A stretch of 8,765 nt of DNA from Verrucomicrobiales bacterium. Lineage in GTDB: Bacteria > Verrucomicrobiota > Verrucomicrobiia > Limisphaerales > UBA1096. Shown here in pieces: positions 1-6,556 of this stretch (positions are counted from its first letter, which is position 1; the number at the start of each line of letters is the position of its first letter). The notes under the pieces are model-generated. The model saw only the letters and a list, made by a program, of their open reading frames with translations, made no database searches and was not told the DNA's origin. The position numbers and the translations under genes were made by a program. The stretch covers positions 1-8,765 of the forward strand of contig WTHH01000227.1 of assembly GCA_011523195.1 (NCBI GenBank), written 5' to 3'.

Positions 1-6
1 GAGAGT

Positions 7-70
7 GGTTATAAGCGAAGCTTTTTTCTAAACCAACTCCCTCCACCACTTGAACACCTTCGGTTTTAGG
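7..70. repeat. Dispersed repeat, copy A (hairpin with conserved loop)
   Basis: Copy A begins GGTTATAAG (7-15), followed by GCGAAGC (15-21). Its core at 41-63 starts CTCCACCACTTGAAC and matches copy C (1170-1192) at 22 of 23 positions. The core is enclosed by arms CTAAACC (28-34) and GGTTTTAG (62-69), which pair with one bulged base. Copy C has different arm sequences that also pair. Bases 1-109 contain no recognisable gene apart from this repeat. It could be a structured RNA leader, a mobile repeat or a cassette recombination site; the sequence alone does not decide. Confidence 0.6.
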
Positions 71-109
71 CTGGCTGCACTTTCCTGTAACAGTTAATGT
101 CGATCTGCT

Positions 110-214
110 ATGAAGTTTAAAGGTTTGGTAACAATAGTGATAATTTTTTTTGTAGTACTATTTTTCATTATGACGGGTGGCTTTGGTTTGGAATATTTTA
201 AAAAAGGACAATAA
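110..214 (+). CDS. Possible 34-residue single-span membrane peptide
   Basis: This short frame starts ATG AAG TTT AAA and ends with two consecutive TAA codons (212-217). The peptide begins MKFKGLVTIV, has a run of about 20 hydrophobic residues (roughly 6-25) and ends in a polar tail (EYFKKGQ), which fits a one-pass membrane peptide with a positive N-terminus. There is no clear Shine-Dalgarno site, and the frame is AT-rich compared with the genes further right. It starts 46 bases after the core of repeat copy A, and copy C is followed at a similar distance by another ATGAA start that closes after 12 codons. I do not recognise a family. It could instead be a chance frame in AT-rich DNA. Confidence 0.4.
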   Translation: MKFKGLVTIVIIFFVVLFFIMTGGFGLEYFKKGQ

Positions 215-224
215 TAAATATACT

Positions 225-270
225 GGCTATAAGATTACTGCCTAAACCAAATCCCACCACATGAATGCAA
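225..270. repeat. Dispersed repeat, degenerate copy B
   Basis: Two blocks match copy A. GGCTATAAG (225-233) differs from copy A's GGTTATAAG by one base. CTAAACCAAATCCC (242-255) matches copy A 28-41 at 13 of 14 positions. Beyond that, ACCACATGAATGC (256-268) matches 10 of 13 positions of the copy A core after a 3-base gap. The right arm of the hairpin is not recognisable, so this copy appears truncated or decayed. It lies just after the small membrane frame and just before the lipoprotein gene. Confidence 0.45.
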
Positions 271-325
271 AATGAAACAACTACTAATCATAATCGCAGC
301 CGTGGTGCTGAGAAAAAATAGCACG

Positions 326-1126
326 ATGCGTAGGCTGATTTTCAATCTTATCGTCGTGGCTGTGGCGCTAACACTAACCGGTTGTGTGAAGTACAAGAAG
401 CCGACGACCACCCCAGTGGCCGAACGAATAGCCTTGGATAAGCATCCGGCGCATATAGTCAGCGCCTTTTTTGGTTTGGACAACGCTCTTCCGAGGGGGA
501 GGGACGGGATGCCCGTTACGTTCTCTCGACGGGTTGAGGGGGCGCTTGATCCGACTGCATTCACGGTGGTAACGCGCTCCGGAATAAGACTCCATCCTAC
601 GTTTGCTACAACCCGTCCGGCACACGAGACGGCCAAACGGCACACCGTTTTGCTCATCGGCGAACTGGGTTCGGAACCTGAGGATCCACCAGTTAAGGTT
701 GAGATCACTGGCCATTTGATTTTGGCCGGTGGCACTGACGCGCACGGCATGTCGGCGCCAGTGACACCGCTTTCAGATGGGCCTTCACTAGTATTGGCAT
801 ATGCCGCACAGCACGAACAAATCGACGGTGATTGTCCGCCCGAGACGAAGCAGATAATCGTTGTAATCTGGGCCGGTGGCGTACGCCCAATGCCAGGCGT
901 CACACACGACGCGCATCGCCTTGGATACTCCGTCGTAACTGAAGACGGCGAGGTGACACCCATTGGCCTTGGCAACCTCGGAGATGGCGACAATTACGAG
1001 CACCTCTATCTTGATACGGCGGCCATACCTTTACGTGTGAGTATGAAGGGCGGTCTTCTAATGGATCCGCGGAATGATCCGAATCCGATGACGAGCGTCG
1101 ACATTGCTATCACCTCGCAGCCTTGA
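326..1126 (+). CDS. Uncharacterised lipoprotein
   Basis: The 266-residue product starts with a lipoprotein signal peptide: MRR, a hydrophobic stretch, then the lipobox LTGC with the lipidated cysteine at residue 20. The mature protein should be membrane-anchored and outside the cytoplasm. I chose the ATG at 326 because it places the lipobox at the normal distance from the start; the same frame is open back to an ATG at 272, which would add 18 residues and a second hydrophobic run. Neither start has a good ribosome site. The body has no cofactor or catalytic motif that I recognise. It looks like a beta-rich secreted domain, with blocks such as AFFGLDNALPRGRDGMPVTF, TVLLIGELGS, a CPPET segment and VIWAGGVRPMPG, and an acidic Asp/Asn-rich stretch (GDGDNYEH) near the C-terminus. 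It lies between repeat copies B and C and is probably transcribed alone. The function is unknown. Confidence 0.8.
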   Translation: MRRLIFNLIVVAVALTLTGCVKYKKPTTTPVAERIALDKHPAHIVSAFFGLDNALPRGRDGMPVTFSRRVEGALDPTAFTVVTRSGIRLHPTFATTRPAHETAKRHTVLLIGELGSEPEDPPVKVEITGHLILAGGTDAHGMSAPVTPLSDGPSLVLAYAAQHEQIDGDCPPETKQIIVVIWAGGVRPMPGVTHDAHRLGYSVVTEDGEVTPIGLGNLGDGDNYEHLYLDTAAIPLRVSMKGGLLMDPRNDPNPMTSVDIAITSQP

Positions 1127-1131
1127 ATAAC

Positions 1132-1200
1132 GGTTAACGGGCGAGAAGGCGAAGCGACAAACCACCGACCTCCACCACTTGAACGCCTTCGGGTTGTCGT
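1132..1200. repeat. Dispersed repeat, copy C (hairpin with conserved loop)
   Basis: Copy C starts 6 bases after the lipoprotein stop codon. It contains GGTTAAC (1132-1138), GCGAAGC (1149-1155, shared with copy A) and the 23-base core at 1170-1192, one mismatch from copy A. Arms CGACAAACC (1155-1163) and GGTTGTCG (1192-1199) pair with one bulged A. Downstream similarity resumes at ATGAAACTTTTTCAGGTTT (1237-1255) against ATGAAGTTTAAAGGTTT (110-126). The rest of 1201-1340 holds only a 12-codon frame from 1237 and nothing else I recognise. No T-run follows the hairpin, so it does not read as a standard terminator. Confidence 0.6.
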
Positions 1201-1340
1201 TCCACACGGTGCAAATGCCAGTGGCTAGTCTGTGGATGAAACTTTTTCAGGTTTCTCCAGCGCAACACTGTTAGCCAACCTGCCGGTGTTTTAAGATCGT
1301 CTTGAATTTTGAGCTAATTGAGGGAAGATTGCCCGAGGTG

Positions 1341-1380
1341 ATTTGGTGCCTAATTTGGTGCCTAATTTGGTGCCTAATTT
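1341..1380. repeat. 12-base tandem repeat, three copies plus a partial
   Basis: The unit ATTTGGTGCCTA occurs exactly three times in tandem (1341-1352, 1353-1364, 1365-1376), followed by a partial ATTT (1377-1380). The period is a multiple of three, and one frame reads LVPN repeatedly, but that frame has a stop at 1319-1321, no start codon and then runs into the tRNA gene, so it is unlikely to be coding. It lies 36 bases before the tRNA. Replication slippage is the simplest origin. Confidence 0.85.
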
Positions 1381-1416
1381 TTGTGGCAATAAGCCATTAA
1401 TCAGAGTTGTTTATAA

Positions 1417-1501
1417 GCGCGCGTGGCGGAATTGGTAGACGCGCCGGATTTAGGTTCCGGTGCCTTCGGGCGTGAAGGTTCGACTCCTTTCGCGCGTACC
1501 A
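1417..1501 (+). tRNA. tRNA-Leu (anticodon UAG, reads CUN codons)
   Basis: The 85-base sequence folds as a class II tRNA. The acceptor arms are GCGCGCG (1417-1423) and CGCGCGT (1491-1497), followed by discriminator A and an encoded CCA (1499-1501). The D arm is GCG/CGC with a loop containing TTGGTAGA. The anticodon stem CCGGA/TCCGG (1444-1448, 1456-1460) encloses loop TTTAGGT, giving anticodon TAG at 1451-1453. The long variable arm (1461-1473) and the T arm GAAGG-TTCGACT-CCTTT are typical of leucine tRNA. The first acceptor pair is G-U, which is less usual. The boundary with the accessory-looking region lies immediately upstream. No clear promoter is visible, and bases 1502-1561 hold only a weak 5-base-pair hairpin. 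Confidence 0.96.
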
Positions 1502-1561
1502 TCTTCAAGCAACCCCCTACATCCCTTTCGATGTCATCACGGCCTTGGCCCCACGAACAAT

Positions 1562-2825
1562 TCATTGTGCCTGTTGGTTGATCACTTGAAAGGCGTACAG
1601 GCGGGCGTTTTTCAGGTGGAACCGCAGTTGGATGATTTTGCCTTTTGCCGAACTCAAGTCGCGGTCGTCTTGCCAGCGTGGTTACCAGCGCAGGGCATCC
1701 AATTTATCCGACTCGGCGGTGTGGGTGATCCGGCCGGTTTTGTCGAGCGCCTCCACACGAATGCTGTCGCCCTGTCCGTTGACCTGTAGCCGGCTGCCCT
1801 CGAGCCTGAAAGGCTTGGTCAAAATCGTCCCGGGCTCCGCCCCTGTAGCCGTGAGGCTGATGAAGCGGTCGCGCTTGAGGGCGGCCAGGCCGATGCCGTG
1901 CGGGCCGCGGGCGGGGATACCGTGGCGTTCGCGAAAACCGTTGTAGTACACCCAGTGACGATCGTTGTGGGTGACGATTTGTGAGGCGGGAAAAATCATG
2001 TCCTTGTCGAAGCTGCCGTCCGGACCACGGGGGACGAACGACTTTTCGGCGTACACCCAAGTGAGGTACCATATGGCGTTGCCGCGGGCGGTGCCGATAT
2101 AAATTTCACAATGTCGTGCTCATGTCGCTTGTGGTGGTTCGGTCGACAATCATAGGGCGCTCCCGGCTTGGGGATGTTTTCGTAGACTGACATCAAGGCG
2201 AAGTGCACGCTTTCATGAATCCAGTCGGTCAACGCGTAAAGTCAGTGCGCGTGAACATCCGGTACACCTTCGCCTCGGCGTCCCACACGATCTGGTTGTA
2301 GGTGTCCGCCGCGCGATGCGTCACCGGCTTGCCGTCGTTGTAGGCGTTCAAGTGGATGCTATCGGCGGAGTAGCCCAGCACGGCCGCGTGCGGGCGCAGG
2401 TAGGCGTAGCAGATTTTGTAGCGATGCGCCGGATCCGTCTCATTCGGGTCAATGTAAAACGAGGCGGTGTTGTGATGCGCGGGATCGAGTCCCTTGAGCA
2501 GCGATATTTTATCGAAGTGCAGACCATCCGCCGACTAAGCGTAGCCGTATGGGTTGCCGCGGTACCACAATTTGAACTTCCCCTCGTCGTGCAGCACCGT
2601 GCTGTAAAAATACCCCTCGAAGACCGGCTTCCCGCCGTTTTGCTTCTCCACCCTTCCGAGCTACCGCGTCACGACGCTTTTCTCGGCCACCACCCAGTCG
2701 TCCACCAGAAGTTACTTGCGAAGTCCCACGCTCACAGGTTCCGCAGTCATGCTGGGGGTGCTCAACAAAAATAAATGGGACAACAATCCAGCAACCCAAG
2801 CCCTTTTATTCGGGGAATATTTCAT
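1562..2825 (-). pseudogene. Broken secreted propeller/glycosidase-like protein
   Basis: Read on the minus strand, an ATG at 2825 begins MKYSPNKRAW and a hydrophobic signal peptide, then PVSVGLRK, and an in-frame TAA (2712-2714) just before LLVDDWVVAEKS. TAG follows at 2661-2663, then FEGYFYSTVLHDEGKFKLWY, then TAG at 2535-2537, then SADGLHF. The frame shifts near 2229-2245 into TDWIHESVHFAL, and again near 2105-2112 into EIYIGTARGNAIWY, SFVPRGPDGSFDKDMIFPAS, WVYYNGF, GIGLAALKRDRFISL. A TAA at 1682-1684 interrupts LRW/PRWQDD, and the frame finally ends at TGA (1562-1564) after LRFHLKNARLYAFQV. These blocks, in this order, match from memory a family of about 420-500 residues common in Planctomycetota and Verrucomicrobiota, thought to be a beta-propeller related to GH32/GH43-type glycosidases. 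Genuine genes nearby use TAA, TAG and TGA as stops, so recoding is unlikely. Its start lies 116 bases from the divergent cotH-like gene. Confidence 0.9.
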
Positions 2826-2941
2826 GCATTCGCCAGATTCTGCGCCGCACGACGCAAGTCAAAGTCCAGCCAAGGGCTTTTGGCCAAGTGGAACAAATTC
2901 CTTTCGTTGCAGGCGGCGTTTGGCGACAACTGCGGGACGAC

Positions 2942-5900
2942 ATGAGGTTTTTTCCAATTCTCGCGGCAGCACTCCTGCTACTCGGCCGGCCAAGCGCTTG
3001 GCCGGCGCCGATCATTTCCGAGTTCATGGCGGTCAATCGATCGACAGTGGTGGACGACGATGACGACCGCTCCGACTGGATCGAGTTGTTCAACCCAACC
3101 GGCACTTCGGTGAACCTCAAGGGCTGGGCGCTGACGGATGATCCCACCCACCAAACCAAGTGGACGTTTCCGAATGTAACGCTCGGCTCGCGAGAGTACC
3201 GCGTGGTGTTTGCCTCCGGCAAAAACCGCACGATCTTGAACGCGCCGTTGCACACGGATTTCCGGCTCAGCCGCGAGGCCGGCTACCTCGCCCTGATGGA
3301 TGCGGGTGGGAAGGTCGCGTATGAGTTCGCGCCGAAATACCCGAAGCAGTTCGATGACGTTTCGTTCGGCAAGGGCAACACGAAGCGCAATGAGGTGATC
3401 CTGCTCCGCGAAAAATCCGCCGCACGCGCGCTGGTGCCGAAGACCAGCACGGCCGGCAAGGGCTGGAAGGAGCTGGACTTCGACGATAGCAGTTGGAAGA
3501 AGGGCAAAACCGCGGTCGGGTACGATTACGGCAGTCGGATCGGACTAAACGTCTCCGAAATGCGCAACAGCACGGAATCGGTGTACATCCGCGTGCCGTT
3601 TACGGTGACGGACCTGTCGCAGATCGAGGAGGTGGTGTTACGTCTGAAATACGAGGACGGCTTCACTGCGTTCATCAACGGCAAAAAGATCGCCAGCGAC
3701 AACGCGCCCTCGTCGCTCAACTGGAAGTCCGGTGCCCCGCAAAACCGGCCGGACTCCATTGCGACCACCCCGGTGGAATTCGGCGTCGCCGGATTTGCAG
3801 ACATCCTTAAGTCCGGGAATAACATCCTAGCCATCCAAGGGTTAAACAACCAAGTTACCAGCTCAGACCTGTTAATACACCCCGAGATAGTCGCGTACAA
3901 AAAGACAGAGGTAAAAGAGTCATTCGGATTCATGTTCCAGCCCTCGCCGAGCGAACGCAACAACGACACCGTGACCGGCATGGAGGCGGAGGTAGTGTTC
4001 AAGCAGCCAAGCCAGGTGTTCCAGAACTCGCTGGAAATCGAACTGGCCAAGCCGGAGACAGCCAGTGCCGAGTCTAAAATTCACTACACCACCGACAGCT
4101 CGGTGCCGGACGGGGCATCGACGGTTTACACGGCCAAGCTGACCCTCAGCAACACGACCCCGATCAAGGCGCGGCTGGTGCATCCCGACGGCGGCATGGG
4201 GCCTGTCGGCAGCGCGACGTATTTCGAGACCCAGCGCAGCCTGAACAACGCCTCATCCAACCTGCCGTACATCGTGCTGGAAAATTACGGCGGAGGCCGC
4301 CCGCCCTCGGGCGCCTACCAGATGGCGTCTATGGCCATCATCGAGCCTAGTAATGGCCGCAGCCGGTTTGGGAACGAGATCGCCGTGGCCAGCCAGGTTG
4401 GCATCAAGACGCGCGGCTCGAGCACGGGCGGACGATCCAAGGCATCGCTCTCGCTCGAATTGCATGACGAGTACGGTGAGGACAAAAACCTGTCTCTGAT
4501 TGGCATGCCCAGCGAATCGGACTGGGTACTTTGGGGACCGTACAATTTCGACCTCTCGCTGATGCACAATCCGTTCATCTTCGAGTTAAGCCGCCAGATT
4601 GGCAGATATGCACCGCGCACAAGATTCGTCGAGGTGTACCTGAATACCAACGGCGGGGCACTCTCCTCTGGTGACTATTTTGGCGTGTACGCATTGATGG
4701 AAAAAATAGATCGCGATGCCGACCGGGTTGATGTCGAGAAATTGTTCTCGGAACACAAAGCCATACCGGAGGTGTCGGGAGGGTACGTTCTTAAGATCGA
4801 CCGAGCGGACCCGGGCGACTCCGGCTTTAGCGCTGCGGGGCAGAACATCAAGTACGTTTATCCGAAGGAGGAAAAAATGGAATCCAGCGCCTACGACCCT
4901 CACGAAAAAGCTCTTCGTAAATACCTCAATGATATGGGTACTGCTCTTAATGCCAATTATTACCGCGATCCGGTTCGAGGCTATGCTAAGTATATCGATG
5001 TGGAGGCAGCTATAGACCATCATCTACTCAATGTCGTCGCTTTCAATGTAGATGCACTTCGGCTCAGTTGCTATATGCATATTCCTAGAGGCGGAAAGCT
5101 TACTTTCGGCCCTATCTGGGACTTTGATCGAGCTCTCGGTTCAACAGACGGAAGAGACAAGAACCCCAAGACATGGCGATCTACTTCTGGAGATCGAGGT
5201 ACTGATTTTTTCAACTACCCTTGGTGGAACCGCATGTTTAAGGATATAGATTTCTACCAGAAATACATCGACCGTTTTCAGTCTCTACGCCAAGCACAAT
5301 TTAGTGAGGACAACATCAACGCCATCATAGACCGAATGGCCGGCGAGCTGTTTGAAGCCCAAAAGCGAAATCTCTCCCGTTGGAACCAACGTCCAAGGAG
5401 CCAATATGGTGGCACTTACGAGGGCGAGATCCGGCACATGCAGACTTGGCTAGGGGATCGCATCGAATTCATGGAATCGCAGTTCGTTGACCCGCCGAAT
5501 TCAAATATCCTACCCGGATACATTCCACCCGGGACGGTCCTTACTCTAAAGTCATCCGAGGGCGGCAAAATCTACTACACATTAGACGGCACAGACCCTC
5601 GCAAATCTAGGGGAGGTGTGGCAGACAATGCGCTACTATACAATTCGCCGATCGTGATTAACGAGAGTAAACTTTTGACCGCCCGAGTTTACAAGTCGAA
5701 CCATCGCGCCCGAACTGGCACAAATAACCCACCGCTAACCAGCAAATGGTCTGGGCCGATCACGCATTTTTATTCCATCGCACCTCCCCCAGCTGAAGGT
5801 GAAATGGTTTTCTCCGAAATCCACTATCACCCGCTCGACCCCGCGCCCGGCGAACTCGCAGTGGACTCCACCTTTCGCTCGTCCGACTTTGAATTTGTCG

Positions 5901-6553
5901 AGCTGCTTAACAACAGCGAGAAGGCACTCAATCTCTCCGGCCTGGCGGTCAACGGCGAGGTCAGGTTTTCCTTCCTCGACGGCACCGCCCAGATTCTCGA
6001 GCCGGGCAAACGCTTCATGATCGTCCGCAACGCCCGGGCGTTTGCCGTGCGTTACGGCAGCGAAATACCGGTGATCGGCGAGTATCAGGGCAAGCTGAGC
6101 AACAGCGGCGGCCCGCTTGAACTGTCCACTCAGCGTGGCAAGAGTATTCTCAAGCTGAACTACCTCGACGACTGGTTCCCGACGACCGACGGACAGGGCT
6201 TTTCACTGGTGGCCAAGGATGGTGCGACGCAGGACGAAAAACTAGGCAAAGACGGCTGGCGACCAAGTTGGAATCCGAACGGCTCACCCGGCCAGGCGGA
6301 CGAGCGCACCGAGGTCTTCTTCACAGCGATTCAGGTCGGGCCAAGCGGGGTAATCCTTTCGATAGAACTGCCCAAGGACACCGGCGTTGAGGTGCAGTCC
6401 ATCGACACACTCGAGCAAGCGCTTGGTCAAGCGCAATGGAAATCGTTCAAAGTCATCGCGCCTTCAGGCCAAGCGCAATCCCTGAAGGTTTTTGACCGCA
6501 ACCCCGGCGCGGCACAGCGCTTTTATCGGCTAAAAATCCAGCCCGGCGACTAG
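2942..6553 (+). CDS. Secreted multidomain CotH-kinase / lamin-tail protein
   Basis: The 1203-residue product begins MRFFPILAAALLLLG, a signal peptide probably cleaved near residues 19-22. The frame is open upstream to a GTG at 2888, but only the ATG at 2942 puts the signal peptide at the N-terminus. Domains in order: lamin-tail (about 24-135, IISEFMAVN and DWIELFNPTG); galactose-binding-like beta-sandwich (155-320, YEDGFTAFINGKKI); Fn3-associated/chitobiase-like (350-430, IHYTTDSSVPDG); CotH kinase (about 440-850); chitobiase-C-like (853-943, IYYTLDGTDPR); second lamin-tail (953-1090, FSEIHYHPLDP, FVELLNN); and a C-terminal beta domain ending RFYRLKIQPGD. In the kinase, RGSSTGG (491-497) with K500 fits the nucleotide-binding segment, D704 (NVDAL) the catalytic Asp and WDFD (726-729) the metal site. 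CotH of Bacillus phosphorylates spore-coat proteins; substrates here are unknown. Third-position GC drops sharply across part of the kinase domain. No membrane anchor is seen. The gene is convergent with the next one. Confidence 0.93.
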   Translation: MRFFPILAAALLLLGRPSAWPAPIISEFMAVNRSTVVDDDDDRSDWIELFNPTGTSVNLKGWALTDDPTHQTKWTFPNVTLGSREYRVVFASGKNRTILNAPLHTDFRLSREAGYLALMDAGGKVAYEFAPKYPKQFDDVSFGKGNTKRNEVILLREKSAARALVPKTSTAGKGWKELDFDDSSWKKGKTAVGYDYGSRIGLNVSEMRNSTESVYIRVPFTVTDLSQIEEVVLRLKYEDGFTAFINGKKIASDNAPSSLNWKSGAPQNRPDSIATTPVEFGVAGFADILKSGNNILAIQGLNNQVTSSDLLIHPEIVAYKKTEVKESFGFMFQPSPSERNNDTVTGMEAEVVFKQPSQVFQNSLEIELAKPETASAESKIHYTTDSSVPDGASTVYTAKLTLSNTTPIKARLVHPDGGMGPVGSATYFETQRSLNNASSNLPYIVLENYGGGRPPSGAYQMASMAIIEPSNGRSRFGNEIAVASQVGIKTRGSSTGGRSKASLSLELHDEYGEDKNLSLIGMPSESDWVLWGPYNFDLSLMHNPFIFELSRQIGRYAPRTRFVEVYLNTNGGALSSGDYFGVYALMEKIDRDADRVDVEKLFSEHKAIPEVSGGYVLKIDRADPGDSGFSAAGQNIKYVYPKEEKMESSAYDPHEKALRKYLNDMGTALNANYYRDPVRGYAKYIDVEAAIDHHLLNVVAFNVDALRLSCYMHIPRGGKLTFGPIWDFDRALGSTDGRDKNPKTWRSTSGDRGTDFFNYPWWNRMFKDIDFYQKYIDRFQSLRQAQFSEDNINAIIDRMAGELFEAQKRNLSRWNQRPRSQYGGTYEGEIRHMQTWLGDRIEFMESQFVDPPNSNILPGYIPPGTVLTLKSSEGGKIYYTLDGTDPRKSRGGVADNALLYNSPIVINESKLLTARVYKSNHRARTGTNNPPLTSKWSGPITHFYSIAPPPAEGEMVFSEIHYHPLDPAPGELAVDSTFRSSDFEFVELLNNSEKALNLSGLAVNGEVRFSFLDGTAQILEPGKRFMIVRNARAFAVRYGSEIPVIGEYQGKLSNSGGPLELSTQRGKSILKLNYLDDWFPTTDGQGFSLVAKDGATQDEKLGKDGWRPSWNPNGSPGQADERTEVFFTAIQVGPSGVILSIELPKDTGVEVQSIDTLEQALGQAQWKSFKVIAPSGQAQSLKVFDRNPGAAQRFYRLKIQPGD
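2985..3006. repeat. Perfect 22-base palindrome at the signal-peptide end
   Basis: The palindrome has an 11-base arm, centred between 2995 and 2996, and includes CAAGCGCTTG (2991-3000). It lies 43-64 bases after the first base of the start codon of the large cotH-like gene and encodes residues LGRPSAWPA at the signal-peptide end. In RNA it could form a GC-rich hairpin. The inner 10-base palindrome recurs at 6416-6425 near the 3' end of the same gene. Whether it has a role in regulation or protein binding is unknown. Confidence 0.75.
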
Positions 6554-6556
6554 GCG

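Noticed and set aside
205..233. Promoter-like AGGACA, 17-base spacer, TATAAG before the lipoprotein gene
   Set aside because: The -35 matches only 4 of 6 bases, and the -10 lies inside the repeat-family block, so it cannot be separated from the repeat or from AT-rich background.
235..993. 252-residue minus-strand frame opposite the lipoprotein gene
   Set aside because: It is low-complexity Ser/Thr/Val-rich with no recognisable domain, while the plus strand has a clear lipoprotein signal. It is a shadow frame.
7..1204. Reverse-strand peptides KPKVFKWWRELV, AFMWWDLV and NPKAFKWWRSVV in the three repeat copies, resembling a transposase C-terminus
   Set aside because: The only difference between cores A and C changes an amino acid rather than a silent site, and similarity collapses outside the core. 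A nucleic-acid fold explains the pattern better than decayed coding sequence.
1319..1459. Open frame with repeating LVPN running through the tandem repeat toward the tRNA
   Set aside because: It follows a stop codon at 1319-1321, has no start codon and overlaps the tRNA gene, so it is a by-product of the 12-base repeat.
1521..1536. Hairpin ACATC...GATGT after the tRNA as a terminator
   Set aside because: It has only five pairs and no following T-run.
2316..2774. 152-residue plus-strand frame
   Set aside because: The exact reverse strand in the same codon phase reads the recognisable glycosidase-like pseudogene, so this is its antisense shadow.
1562..2825. Stop-codon reassignment as the explanation for in-frame TAA and TAG
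   Set aside because: Both codons end intact genes here (TAG for the large cotH-like gene, TAA for msrA), and two frameshifts are also present.
2888..2941. GTG at 2888 as start of the large cotH-like gene
   Set aside because: It would put 18 extra polar residues ahead of a well-formed signal peptide, so the ATG at 2942 is preferred.
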